Source: Candidatus Kapaibacterium sp. (GTDB lineage: Bacteria; Bacteroidota; Ignavibacteria; Kapaibacteriales; UBA2268). Taken from it: a stretch of DNA of 64,000 nt. Both the position numbers and the translations under genes were made by a program. The stretch is from positions 248,001-312,000 of the forward strand of contig JAMLHE010000001.1 of the NCBI GenBank assembly GCA_023957315.1. Reading direction: 5' to 3'. Below are positions 17,372 through 25,541 of this stretch, one piece after another; within the stretch, counting starts at the first letter, position 1; each line of letters starts with the position of its first letter. The notes beneath the pieces are model-generated. The model saw only the letters and a program-made list of their open reading frames with translations, was not told the DNA's origin and made no database searches.

Positions 17372-18319
17372 ATGATTAACAGAGAAGAATACACAATTAT
17401 CGGCATAGATGGCGGCGGTACCAAAACAAGAGGTGTTCTATTTACTCAAGGCAACGAAAAAGTCGAAATGGTTGCCGGCACCACTCGCATTGGTGCTGTA
17501 GGAGTTGGCGAATCCTGCGAAAGGACATTGAACGTTATTACTGAACTATGCAAAAAAGCTGAAATAGACACTTCGGAAGTGGATGCAATTGTTGTCGGAC
17601 TTGCCGGTGTATGGCTTGACGAAGAGAAAAAACGCTCTCAATCGCTTATTCGTACATTAGCACGCGGGCAAGGCGTCGCAATTAGTGATATTATGGTAAC
17701 AAGCGATGCCGAAATCGCTCTCGAAGGGGCTTTTGAAGGTAAAGACGGAATTATGATTATCGTGGGCACAGGCTCAATCGCTTTAGCAAAGAAAAAGAAC
17801 GAAGTATTTCGCTGCGGCGGTTGGGGAATTGAACTCGACGACGAAGGAAGCGGTGCATGGATTGGCAGAGAAGGCTTGACGGCTGTTGTCAGAGCTTTAG
17901 ACGGCAGAGGTAAAGCGACAAAATTGACTAATGTAATCGGCGAGATGTTTCCGACTGTTGATATCGAACAACCCAGAACAATTGTCAAAGCCTATGCAGA
18001 GCGCGCTTTTGAGTATCAGATGCTGACACCGACAATTATGAAATGCGCCGAGGAAGGTGATGAAGTTTGCATGGAATTAATAAATAAGGCTGCAAATCAT
18101 TTATACGAGTTGCCCAAAGCCTTGGATAAGCATTATGATTCGAAAGTTGAAGTAGCGATGATGGGTGGAATTATTGATGCAAACACAATATTGAATCAAA
18201 AATTAGAAAAATTGATTGAATCCGATAAAAAATTAAAACTCGTGAAACCCAAAGGCTCGGCGTTAAAGGGTGCAATCGAAATTGGATTCCGTATGATAGC
18301 CGATGACATTGAAAATTAA
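17372..18319 (+). CDS. BadF/BadG/BcrA/BcrD-type ATPase, likely N-acetylglucosamine kinase
   Basis: The 315-residue product has the ASKHA sugar-kinase fold. The phosphate-1 motif IIGIDGGGTKTRGVLF is at 9-24, the phosphate-2 region at IMIIVGTGSIALAK, then GGWGIELDDEGSGAWIGREGL. The last motif is the signature arrangement of N-acetylglucosamine kinases in this family. It would phosphorylate an amino sugar, possibly from cell-wall recycling. Substrate choice is inferred from the motif pattern only. The gene precedes the rlmL-like gene by 17 bp and probably forms an operon with it and the glycosylase gene. Confidence 0.8.
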   Translation: MINREEYTIIGIDGGGTKTRGVLFTQGNEKVEMVAGTTRIGAVGVGESCERTLNVITELCKKAEIDTSEVDAIVVGLAGVWLDEEKKRSQSLIRTLARGQGVAISDIMVTSDAEIALEGAFEGKDGIMIIVGTGSIALAKKKNEVFRCGGWGIELDDEGSGAWIGREGLTAVVRALDGRGKATKLTNVIGEMFPTVDIEQPRTIVKAYAERAFEYQMLTPTIMKCAEEGDEVCMELINKAANHLYELPKALDKHYDSKVEVAMMGGIIDANTILNQKLEKLIESDKKLKLVKPKGSALKGAIEIGFRMIADDIEN

Positions 18320-18336
18320 CTTATAAAGCAAAAACA

Positions 18337-19509
18337 TTGCTATTCGACGAAAATAATTTAGAAATAACTGCAAAAACCCTTGCAGGGCTTGAAGATGTGC
18401 TATCAGCAGAAATCGAAAAGCTCGGCGGTAGGGATATTTCGCTACATTCGCGCGCTGTGACCTTCTTCGGTGATACCGCACTTTTGTATAGAGCAAATCT
18501 GCACGTGCGGACTGCATTGAAATTCCTGATAGCTCTCAAAAAATTCCAAGTCCGAAATGACAAACAATTCTATGAGCAATGCCTCGATATAGAGTGGGAA
18601 TCATTCATCACTCCCAATATGACAATCGCAGTTGACAGCACTGTCAATTCCCCGCATTTCAATCATGCAAATTACGTTGCTTTAAAATTGAAGGATGCTG
18701 TCGTTGATAGGCTCCGCGATTACTACGGTGGTCGCCCCGACGTTGATGTCAACAATCCCGATATTAGATTGAATGTTTATATTTCGGGTGAAGATTGCGT
18801 AATTTCGCTCGATAGTTCGGGCAATTCACTTCACAAACGCGGCTATCGCGTCACTCAAACTGACGCACCCTTGAATGAAGTTTTGGCTGCGGGAATGATT
18901 TTACTGAGCGGCTGGAACGCTGAAACTGACTTGTACGACCCGATGTGCGGCTCCGGAACAATTGTCACCGAGGCATACATGTTTGCAGCAGGTATTCCAC
19001 CGGGAAATTTTCGTAAATTCAGCTTTATGAATTGGAAAAATTATAACGAAGCACTTTGGACCAGAATCAAAAATGAATCCAAAGCATTTATTATCGAACC
19101 ACAGGTTAAAATTTCATGTGCCGATATTTCCTCGAAAGCAATTTCAGTAACTTTTCGAAATCTTGAAGAGATTGGAATCGAAAAGAAAATTGATGTGCGT
19201 CGCAGAGATTTCATCAAAGCCAAACCGGAATTGGAAAATACTACTTTGATAATGAATCCTCCCTACGGAGAGCGAATGGATGACGAAGACGTCGAAGCCT
19301 TTCATAAACAAATCGGCGACAAATTGAAGCAAGATTACAAAGGTAACGTTGCTTGGGTATTGAGTGGCAACATGGCAGCACTGAAGATGTTTGGGCTTCG
19401 CCACGCCAAGCAATTCATCCTGATGAATGCCACGATTGAATGTAGATTCCGCAAATTCGAGCTGTATGAAGGTTCACGAAAAAGCAAATATAATACAGAC
19501 CCAGATTGA
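18337..19509 (+). CDS. THUMP-domain 23S rRNA/tRNA guanine-N2 methyltransferase (RlmL/YpsC type)
   Basis: The product has about 390 residues. An N-terminal ferredoxin-like/THUMP RNA-binding region (to about 165, including LHVRTALKFLIALKKF) precedes a class I methyltransferase domain. The SAM loop DPMCGSGTIVTEA is at 201-213, and the catalytic NPPY motif is at 307-310 in IMNPPYGERMDDED. This arrangement fits the N-terminal half of RlmL and the YpsC family, which make N2-methylguanosine in 23S rRNA. No ATG fits the beginning; the likely start is the TTG at 18337 with a poor ribosome site. It overlaps the following glycosylase gene by 44 bp. Confidence 0.87.
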   Translation: MLFDENNLEITAKTLAGLEDVLSAEIEKLGGRDISLHSRAVTFFGDTALLYRANLHVRTALKFLIALKKFQVRNDKQFYEQCLDIEWESFITPNMTIAVDSTVNSPHFNHANYVALKLKDAVVDRLRDYYGGRPDVDVNNPDIRLNVYISGEDCVISLDSSGNSLHKRGYRVTQTDAPLNEVLAAGMILLSGWNAETDLYDPMCGSGTIVTEAYMFAAGIPPGNFRKFSFMNWKNYNEALWTRIKNESKAFIIEPQVKISCADISSKAISVTFRNLEEIGIEKKIDVRRRDFIKAKPELENTTLIMNPPYGERMDDEDVEAFHKQIGDKLKQDYKGNVAWVLSGNMAALKMFGLRHAKQFILMNATIECRFRKFELYEGSRKSKYNTDPD

Positions 19510-20071
19510 CCAATTCGATAAATTACCGATTGAATATTACCTGCAAAAACCGGAAATTGTAGCACGAGATTTAATCGGCAAATTACTCGTCCGAGTAGCC
19601 GGTGAGCATATTTATACAGGAATGATAAGCGAAACGGAAGCATATTTAGCACAAGGCGATTTGGCAAGCCATTCGGCAGTCGGGCAAACAAGACGCAACT
19701 CAGCAATGTTCGATACGGGCGGCATTATCTACGTTTATCAAATTTATGGGCTGCATTATTGTGCCAATGCTGTTACCGAACTAAGCGGACGTGGCTCTGC
19801 AGTGCTACTGAGAGCGATTCAGCCAATAATTGGGATTGAACAAATGAAAATCAACCGCAATAAAGTCACTACAAATCAACTATCCGACGGTCCGGCAAAG
19901 CTATGCCAAGCATTCCAAATCGGAATAGGCGACAACCGCAAATCGTTGTTGAGTGATGAAATTTTCATTGCAGATTATCAGGATTTTCCTGATGATAAAA
20001 TCGAGCTCACACCACGAATTGGCATTACAAAATCTGCAGAATTGATGTTGAGATTTAAAATAAAAACATAA
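19466..20071 (+). CDS. 3-methyladenine (alkyladenine) DNA glycosylase, AAG/Mpg family
   Basis: The 201-residue product is the usual length of bacterial AAG proteins, which excise alkylated and deaminated purines. Family blocks are visible: ARDLIGKLLVR, the catalytic region SETEAYLAQGDLASHS, RNSAMFDTGGIIYVYQIYGL and the C-terminal LSDGPAKLCQAF with TPRIGI. The ATG at 19466, inside the end of the rlmL-like gene, gives a product that starts close to the conserved core. A possible ATG at 19427 adds a non-homologous 13-residue leader. Translational coupling with the preceding gene is likely. Confidence 0.9.
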   Translation: MKVHEKANIIQTQIDQFDKLPIEYYLQKPEIVARDLIGKLLVRVAGEHIYTGMISETEAYLAQGDLASHSAVGQTRRNSAMFDTGGIIYVYQIYGLHYCANAVTELSGRGSAVLLRAIQPIIGIEQMKINRNKVTTNQLSDGPAKLCQAFQIGIGDNRKSLLSDEIFIADYQDFPDDKIELTPRIGITKSAELMLRFKIKT

Positions 20072-20101
20072 ATTAAACGTATAAACTAAAGCTAAAATTT
20101 A

Positions 20102-20143
20102 TAGGTGCAATGACGAAATCAGAATTGCACCTAATTTATTTTT
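20102..20143 (+). terminator. Rho-independent terminator after the DNA glycosylase gene
   Basis: TAGGTGCAA (20102-20110) pairs with TTGCACCTA (20125-20133), extended by weaker A/T pairs, and is followed by a T-rich tract to 20143. Confidence 0.8.
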
Positions 20144-20321
20144 AATCCAATATTCTTTCAAGAATTATAGAGACGAAATTATCATATGGATAATTAATAT
20201 TTGATTAATTTTAATTAATTTGGATAAACCAATTCTATACAATACTTTTGAAATATAGAGCAACTATCAATATTGGTATTTGTTTTTGCAATATACATTT
20301 ATAATTTATTGGGAGGCATTT

Positions 20322-20915
20322 ATGAATCGTATTCTAGGACTTATTGTAGTATTATGCGTAGTATTCGCATCAACTCAAGCTTTACAAGCCGGCGCACCAC
20401 AAACAAAAGAAGGTACTAAAGCCTTATTTTGGAGTTTCAGCGGACTTTCGGACATATCGGTTGATAATTCCATGCTTGGATTCAAAGTCAACATTTCAGA
20501 CGGAGTTGGACTATGGGGTGCTCTCGGACTTGCAATGGTAAACACATCAGACGAAGATAAAGATTTGATGTCGGGCACAGGTATTGAATTGGCTCTTGGG
20601 GCGCAATTATATCTATTCGAAACCGAACCTGTTGCAATGTTCATTTCACCATTGTTTGCAATTTCAACTGCATCTGCCGAAAACAAACAATCTGAAGTAA
20701 CTGTCAGCGAAATGGGTCTTAGTATCGGTGCTGCAGTCGGTGCTGAATGGTGGTTTGCAAATAATGTGAGCCTTTCGGCACAAACATTTGTTGGTTTCCA
20801 ATCAATGTCCGAAACTACAGAAATGGGTGAAAACAAATCAGAAGATAATTCGACCTTTATCGGAATTGGTGGCAACTATGGTTCGAAATTCACATTGTCA
20901 TTCTATTTCAGATAA
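20322..20915 (+). CDS. Outer-membrane beta-barrel protein
   Basis: The 197-residue product has a signal peptide (MNRILGLIVVLCVVFAS, cleavage near ALQAG). An alternating, glycine-rich mature part ends in a phenylalanine/arginine strand (KFTLSFYFR), as outer-membrane barrels do. The general resemblance is to OmpA/OprF-type eight-stranded barrels without a peptidoglycan-binding domain; the function is unknown. The ATG at 20322 has GGGAGG five bases upstream. An in-frame TTG at 20280 was not used because it would precede the signal peptide. The gene stands alone between two terminators. Confidence 0.8.
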   Translation: MNRILGLIVVLCVVFASTQALQAGAPQTKEGTKALFWSFSGLSDISVDNSMLGFKVNISDGVGLWGALGLAMVNTSDEDKDLMSGTGIELALGAQLYLFETEPVAMFISPLFAISTASAENKQSEVTVSEMGLSIGAAVGAEWWFANNVSLSAQTFVGFQSMSETTEMGENKSEDNSTFIGIGGNYGSKFTLSFYFR

Positions 20916-20947
20916 TCGCTACGACATTTAAAAAATGAGTTATCATG

Positions 20948-20978
20948 CCGCATCAATTTTTGATGCGGTTTTTTTTTG
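20948..20978 (+). terminator. Rho-independent terminator after the outer-membrane protein gene
   Basis: CCGCATCAA (20948-20956) and TTGATGCGG (20960-20968) form a 9-bp stem with a 3-nt loop, followed by about nine T. Confidence 0.92.
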
Positions 20979-21175
20979 TGCTATATTTGTTATATTCAAA
21001 GTATTATGGTAAGTTTGTTTAATTGAAAACTTTGGCTATTTAGCAAGATTTGCTCAAGTATATGGGTGGCAAGGCATAGTAGGTTCAAAAAGCATTATCA
21101 ATCAATTTGATTCTTTAAATTGTGATAGATTAAGAAAATGTCGTATTAATATATAATTTTTAAAAGGAATTGTTC

Positions 21176-21811
21176 ATGAAATCTGCATTTTTACTATGTT
21201 TCGCAACATTGTTGCTGATTTTGAACGGTTGTGGTGGGGAAAGCAAGCCAAACAATGAAGATGAAATCAAAGCTTCTGTAATGTACCCAAATAGCTTACT
21301 TCCATTGCGGAAAGGCAACTATTGGACATACATGATTAACTATCGTGACGAACCTACGTACATGTTTATAATAACGGCTTATTTAGATGATGATCCTTAT
21401 TTAGAAAAAGACGAGAATAAAAGCCATCCTTTATATATTCTTTGGGGGAATTCACCTATGATTCCGCTTTTCTTTAGTATTAATTATTTTTACCGAAACC
21501 ATGATACAGTAGAATGTATTTCTTTCCACAAATATAAAAAAAAGGCTTTTTTTTACCCTTACGCGGCTTCTTATGTTGATAGCTATGATTATAAGGCTGA
21601 AGATCCTTATAAATTTGTTGGGCATGGAAGAAATATACAAACAGAGTACAAATTATGGAAAAAGACTTATGTATTTGTAAGCGAATCAAACACCCTACTT
21701 GAAGAAGTACACTTTGTAAAAGGCATCGGGGTAGTATATTATAAGGCGACTCGTAAAAGTGATTCATCGATATATACTGAATTTTGGCTTATAGATGCAA
21801 CTTTAAAGTAA
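21176..21811 (+). CDS. Putative lipoprotein of unknown function
   Basis: The 211-residue product begins MKSAFLLCFATLLLILNGCG. The lipobox LNGC at about 16-19 marks cleavage and lipid attachment at Cys19, so it is probably an envelope lipoprotein. The rest is rich in Tyr, Phe, Lys and Asp (for example PLRKGNYWTYMINYRDEP). The block LPLRKGNYWTY is seen in several FCB-group lipoproteins of unknown role. AAAAGGAA precedes the ATG at 21176; a TTG two codons earlier is less likely. The gene lies just before the repeat element and the MNT gene. Confidence 0.7.
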   Translation: MKSAFLLCFATLLLILNGCGGESKPNNEDEIKASVMYPNSLLPLRKGNYWTYMINYRDEPTYMFIITAYLDDDPYLEKDENKSHPLYILWGNSPMIPLFFSINYFYRNHDTVECISFHKYKKKAFFYPYAASYVDSYDYKAEDPYKFVGHGRNIQTEYKLWKKTYVFVSESNTLLEEVHFVKGIGVVYYKATRKSDSSIYTEFWLIDATLK

Positions 21812-21885
21812 GAATGGAAGTTCGACTTATTCAAGATTAATACATGTATTGAGTCTTGAAAGATTTGGGAGGAATTGAATTTGTT

Positions 21886-21918
21886 TTCATGCCGTCAGTT
21901 GTAACAACCGACGGGACG
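21886..21918. repeat. Palindromic repeat element, copy 1
   Basis: An imperfect palindrome, CCGTCAGTTGT-A-ACAACCGACGG at 21892-21914, has 10 of 11 pairs matching. It sits in a longer block beginning TTCATGCC and ending GACGGGAC. A related copy occurs at 46263-46293. It lies 32 bp before the MNT gene. Confidence 0.7.
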
Positions 21919-21950
21919 TAAAATTTTTCAAGAATCAAAGAGGAATTTAA

Positions 21951-22268
21951 ATGGATAAAATCTCATCTGAAGTAGTTGAAAGCATAAAGAAGCTATTATT
22001 GCTTCTTGAGGAAAATGATATACATATTAAGCAAGCTTTGGTATTTGGTTCTTATGCCAAAGGTACAAATGACTCAGATAGCGATATAGATTTAGCTATC
22101 GTTTCAGATAGTTTTTCGGGCAATAGATTCGCTGATAAGGAAATTATTCGTAAATATGTTGTTTATGTTAATAGTGATATTTCTCCAATTCCTTTTCGTA
22201 CAGAGGATTTCTCGGAAAAAAACTTATTAGCAAAAGAAATTTTATCCTATGGTATAAGGATAATTTAA
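21951..22268 (+). CDS. MNT-type nucleotidyltransferase domain protein (no HEPN partner)
   Basis: The 105-residue product has the minimal nucleotidyltransferase motif ALVFGSYAKGTNDSDSDIDLAIVS at about 29-52: the G-S loop, then the metal-binding D-x-D in SDIDLAI. Proteins of this size are normally the antitoxin half of HEPN-MNT modules (MntA AMPylates the HepT toxin) or part of other nucleotidyltransferase pairs. No HEPN gene adjoins it; a repeat array and a tRNA follow instead. GAGG lies before the ATG. The gene is bracketed by a palindromic repeat and a dispersed repeat that occur together at 46.2 kb, which suggests acquisition as a unit. Confidence 0.82.
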   Translation: MDKISSEVVESIKKLLLLLEENDIHIKQALVFGSYAKGTNDSDSDIDLAIVSDSFSGNRFADKEIIRKYVVYVNSDISPIPFRTEDFSEKNLLAKEILSYGIRII

Positions 22269-22299
22269 ATTATTCCATATTTTAAAAAAAAACACTCCA

Positions 22300-22383
22300 A
22301 CCTGTAATCCTGTTCAGACTTTGTCTTAGTTAATCCTGTCCATCCTGTAATCTTGATAATCTTGTTCAGATAATCCTGTTCAA
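22300..22383 (-). repeat. Dispersed direct-repeat tract, copy 1
   Basis: A tract built from variants of the words AATCCTGT and TGTTCAG fills the gap between the MNT gene and the tRNA. Its core at 22334-22369 matches the reverse complement of 46222-46257 at 34 of 36 positions. Strand is given relative to the 46.2-kb copy. Confidence 0.75.
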
Positions 22384-22388
22384 GACAC

Positions 22389-22416
22389 AAAAAAAACCTC
22401 ACAATTTCTTGTGAAG
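22389..22416 (-). terminator. Rho-independent terminator of the tRNA-Thr gene
   Basis: Read on the minus strand, CTTCACAA-GAAA-TTGTGAGG forms an 8-bp stem (one G-U pair) with a GAAA loop, followed by eight T. It lies 16 bp after the 3' end of the tRNA. Confidence 0.85.
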
Positions 22417-22431
22417 CTTCTTGTTTCTTTG

Positions 22432-22504
22432 AGCCGGATGACGGATTTGAACCCCCGACCTGCTGATTACAAATCAGCTGCTCTACCAACTGAGCTAATC
22501 CGGC
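22432..22504 (-). tRNA. tRNA-Thr, anticodon UGU
   Basis: The minus strand reads GCCGGATTAGCTCAGTTGG from 22504 and folds as a 73-nt cloverleaf. The acceptor stem is GCCGGAT/ATCCGGC, the D-arm contains AGCTCAGTTGGTAGAGC, and the T-arm contains GGTTCGAATCC. The anticodon arm is GCTGA-TTTGTAA-TCAGC, giving anticodon TGT (reads ACA). CCA is not encoded. It lies 52 bp downstream of gmhA on the same strand and may be co-transcribed with it. Confidence 0.95.
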
Positions 22505-22556
22505 GTCGAACAGAATACAAAAGTAAGAGTTTTTTGGATTCTGTGCAAGAAATTTT

Positions 22557-23150
22557 TTAAAAAAGTTCAGGAAAAATTGTTTCTTCGATTATTTCGCACC
22601 AAATATGCCCGATGAGTATGTGCGATTCCTGGATTCGGGCGGTTACTTCCGATGGGACAACAACGGAGTAGTCGCATAGAGGAAGTAATTTGCCGCCGTT
22701 TCCGCCCAAGAGCCCGATTGTCAGCACGCCTTGCTCTTTGGCGGTGTTGACTGCACGGATGACGTTTTCGGAATTGCCGCTTGTCGAAATTGCCACCAAG
22801 GCATCGCCACTCTTGCCATAAGCTTCTACGAGCCTTGCAAACACATTCTCAAATCCGATGTCGTTCCCACCGGCGCTCATCATCGAAGGGTCAACAGTGA
22901 GTGCTATTGCAGGCAATGCTGCTCGGTTGATTTTGCTCCTGAATCGAATCACAAGCTCTGCTGCGATGTGCTGACAATCGGCTGCACTACCGCCATTGCC
23001 ACAAAAGAGGATTTTCCCACCTTTGTCATATACCGCAGCGAGCAGTTGTCCGCAATTCTCGATTTGCTCGGATTGCTTGGCAACTAGTTGTTGCTTAGTT
23101 TCGATGGATTCAGCTACAGATGCGGCTATAAGTTCTTTTGCATTTAACAT
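22557..23150 (-). CDS. gmhA: Sedoheptulose-7-phosphate isomerase (GmhA, SIS domain)
   Basis: The 197-residue product converts sedoheptulose 7-phosphate to D-glycero-D-manno-heptose 7-phosphate, the first step to the heptose of the lipopolysaccharide core. It has the SIS-domain motif ILFCGNGGSAADCQHIAAE at about 47-65, with the family's zinc-binding His and the phosphate-binding Ser/Asn, then VAISTSGNSENVIRA, and the C-terminal QESHILIGHIWCEIIEE helix. The gene lies at the end of a leftward string (T9SS gene, barrel gene, pbpC, engB, gmhA) with 9 bp between engB and gmhA, so they are probably one operon. Other heptose genes are not in the window. Confidence 0.92.
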   Translation of the reverse strand: MLNAKELIAASVAESIETKQQLVAKQSEQIENCGQLLAAVYDKGGKILFCGNGGSAADCQHIAAELVIRFRSKINRAALPAIALTVDPSMMSAGGNDIGFENVFARLVEAYGKSGDALVAISTSGNSENVIRAVNTAKEQGVLTIGLLGGNGGKLLPLCDYSVVVPSEVTARIQESHILIGHIWCEIIEETIFPELF

Positions 23151-23159
23151 GATTTTTCC

Positions 23160-23747
23160 TTATTCGGTTATACGTTTGATGATTGCGACAAGTTCCCTAC
23201 GCCCCAAACCCGTTTGGACAGAGTAAGGAAGCACCTCGATGCAATGTTTGCAACTTGAGGTGAGATGCTGGATTTGTTCCTGCCGGTCTTCAACTTCTTT
23301 CGGTTTGATTTTGTCGCATTTTGTCAATATTATTATAAAATCTTTGCCGTTATTTTCGTACCATTCGATTAGCCCCAAATCAGTTTCGGAGGGGTCGTGA
23401 CGGCTGTCCACAAGTGCAACGATTAACTTCAGATTATCGCGATTGGCGAGATAGTCCATATTCAGCTTTCGCCACTGCTCCCGCAAATCTTTGCTTACTT
23501 GGGCGTATCCGAAGCCGGGCAAATCTGCGAAAGACCATTTGTTTTCGACTTTGAAAAAGTTGATTTGACGCGTTTTGCCGGGACTGGAACTGATTAGAGC
23601 AAGATTTTTCTGAAGCACAATGCTATTTATCAGCGATGATTTGCCCACATTTGAGCGCCCCGAAAAAGCTAATTCGGGCAAATTTGTCTTGGGGAATTGT
23701 TCGATTGCTACTGCACCGAGCAAAAATTCGGCTTCCATTGGTTTCAT
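23160..23747 (-). CDS. engB: Ribosome biogenesis GTP-binding protein EngB/YsxC
   Basis: This 195-residue essential GTPase acts in assembly of the 50S subunit. It carries G1 GRSNVGKSSLIN (30-41), a G2 region with SSPGKTRQINFF, G3 DLPGFGYAQVSK and G4 LTKCDK. The start block EFLLGAVAIEQFPK is also typical. The ATG at 23747 is 12 bases past the stop of the pbpC frame; an in-frame ATG three codons later is a possible alternative. Confidence 0.95.
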   Translation of the reverse strand: MKPMEAEFLLGAVAIEQFPKTNLPELAFSGRSNVGKSSLINSIVLQKNLALISSSPGKTRQINFFKVENKWSFADLPGFGYAQVSKDLREQWRKLNMDYLANRDNLKLIVALVDSRHDPSETDLGLIEWYENNGKDFIIILTKCDKIKPKEVEDRQEQIQHLTSSCKHCIEVLPYSVQTGLGRRELVAIIKRITE

Positions 23748-23759
23748 ATTTTTTTCACT

Positions 23760-25541
23760 TCAATAAATTTCAATTTCAATATTCACATTACTATTCATAC
23801 CATTATCATCGGAACAAGATATTTTATATTTTCCCGATTGTTTGGGTATAAACGAAACTTTGTCGTTTAACTTTGATTTGGCGAAAAATTTATCGTTTAC
23901 ATACCAGAAAATGTCAGATTCGAGATTTGATGTCTTGCACTCAAAAGTCAAACCCTTGCCCTCAGCTAAGTAATATTTCGAATTATTTAGCGGGAAAATT
24001 ATCATCGGTGCGTTGTTAGCTGTATAAGCATGGCATTTGTCGTTATGAGGCGGAATTTTGTCATAAGCGATTTTTATTTCCTCATAATATGACACAAGTT
24101 CAGGTTTGATGATTTTAAACACTTTCGTAACGCTGCCCGATTCGGGTTTGCAAATCATACAGTAAGAGCGTTTCATATCAGGCGACACCTCAACTTCGCG
24201 ATATAAATCGGAAACTTGTACTGAAGAAATGCCAGGAATATAGTAATCTTCTGAAAATAATTTTGTAAGTGGAGAAGGCAGCAGTCCTGTTTCGGCATCT
24301 ATCGTTCGGGTGAGCGGTGCTTCTGAAATTGTCAATTTTGTTGCCGGATAAAATTTATCGGCAATTCTGAGAATATCGAATAAAATCGGGATTGTGACAT
24401 TACTACCTGTGAGGTGTTGGCTTGGGGCAGCATCGAAATTGCCGAGCCACACTCCGATTGTAATTCTCTCGTTGAATCCAATCGCCCAAGCATCGCGTCT
24501 GCCTTGCGAAGTGCCCGTTTTGAAAGCAAGTGGTGGCAATCCGATTACACTGCTTGCGAATAATCCGAAATCCGGGCGTTCGGGCTTGGACAAAATCTCC
24601 GTAATCATATATGAACTTTCCGAACTGAACGCTCTGCGATTTGAAAGATTTATATTTGGTTTTAATAAATAATTCGGAATGATGGCATATCCGGCGCGTG
24701 CAAACGATGAGTAAAGCGCAGTTAGCTCATCCAAACGCACTTCACAACCTCCGAGAATCATCGAAAGCCCCAAATCGCGATTTTTCCTGACAAGACCGGA
24801 TAAATGATTTTCATCAAGAAATTCAACAAAATTTTTCGTCCCGACTTGTTTCATCAAATTTACTGCCGGAATATTGAGCGATGCAATAAGAGCTTGTTCT
24901 GCCGTCACTTGCCCGTGATATGTGCCGTCAAAGTTTTCGGGAGCGTAATCTTCGCCGATTAGAGGCACATCACTCATGATGAGCCTTGGTGTAATCAGTC
25001 CCAAATCAAAGCAATATCCGTACAAAAGCGGTTTCAATGCACTTCCCGGAGAGCGATAAGCTCTTACTCCATCCACTTCCCCGTGATTTCTCTTGTCGAA
25101 AAAATCGCCTGAGCCCTCATAGGCAAGAATTTCGCCGTTTTGATTGTCATAAATTATAACAGCTGCGTTTCGTATTCCAATATTTTTTAATTGCTGTAAA
25201 TTTGATTTTAATAGCTCCTCTACCCCACTTTGCAAATTGAAATTGATAGTCGTCCGGATTCTGCCACGCTCTTTGTCGCTATAAAATATTCGATTGCTCA
25301 GATGTGAGGCGTATTTGCGGAAAAATCGTCGAGTGGGATTTACAGGTTCGGCTTTTGCTTTTTGAATCTGAGATTGCTCGAAAAGATTTGCTTTCTCGAT
25401 GATTTCGAGCCACGCATCTCGTTCTTTTCTGATTCTCTCGTTGAATTTTCCTAGAGCTAATTGGTTTGGATTATTTGGAATTATTGACAAAATTAGCGAT
25501 TGGGACAAACTCAATACCTGTGGCTCAGAATCGTAAAACAA
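23760..25541 (-). CDS. pbpC: Penicillin-binding protein 1C, C-terminal part (transpeptidase half, separated by frameshift)
   Basis: This frame carries the end of the glycosyltransferase domain (FYDSEPQVLSLSQSLILSII), the transpeptidase domain and the PBP1C C-terminal domain. Penicillin-binding motifs are SPGSALKPL (nucleophile Ser, SxxK), SLNIPAVN (SxN) and KTGTSQGRRDAWAIGF (KTG). PbpC is a periplasmic, membrane-anchored peptidoglycan polymerase related to PBP1A/1B. The frame has no good start of its own (TTG at 25541) and continues exactly where the upstream frame at 25511-26089 leaves the family sequence. Together they would give about 775 residues, the normal length. The break falls at the homopolymer A4 (25535-25538): one missing base would restore the gene. 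Confidence 0.85.
   Translation of the reverse strand: MFYDSEPQVLSLSQSLILSIIPNNPNQLALGKFNERIRKERDAWLEIIEKANLFEQSQIQKAKAEPVNPTRRFFRKYASHLSNRIFYSDKERGRIRTTINFNLQSGVEELLKSNLQQLKNIGIRNAAVIIYDNQNGEILAYEGSGDFFDKRNHGEVDGVRAYRSPGSALKPLLYGYCFDLGLITPRLIMSDVPLIGEDYAPENFDGTYHGQVTAEQALIASLNIPAVNLMKQVGTKNFVEFLDENHLSGLVRKNRDLGLSMILGGCEVRLDELTALYSSFARAGYAIIPNYLLKPNINLSNRRAFSSESSYMITEILSKPERPDFGLFASSVIGLPPLAFKTGTSQGRRDAWAIGFNERITIGVWLGNFDAAPSQHLTGSNVTIPILFDILRIADKFYPATKLTISEAPLTRTIDAETGLLPSPLTKLFSEDYYIPGISSVQVSDLYREVEVSPDMKRSYCMICKPESGSVTKVFKIIKPELVSYYEEIKIAYDKIPPHNDKCHAYTANNAPMIIFPLNNSKYYLAEGKGLTFECKTSNLESDIFWYVNDKFFAKSKLNDKVSFIPKQSGKYKISCSDDNGMNSNVNIEIEIY

Noticed and set aside
21000..21169. Small gene between the barrel terminator and the lipoprotein gene
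   Set aside because: No open frame with a start, ribosome site and plausible codon use was found.
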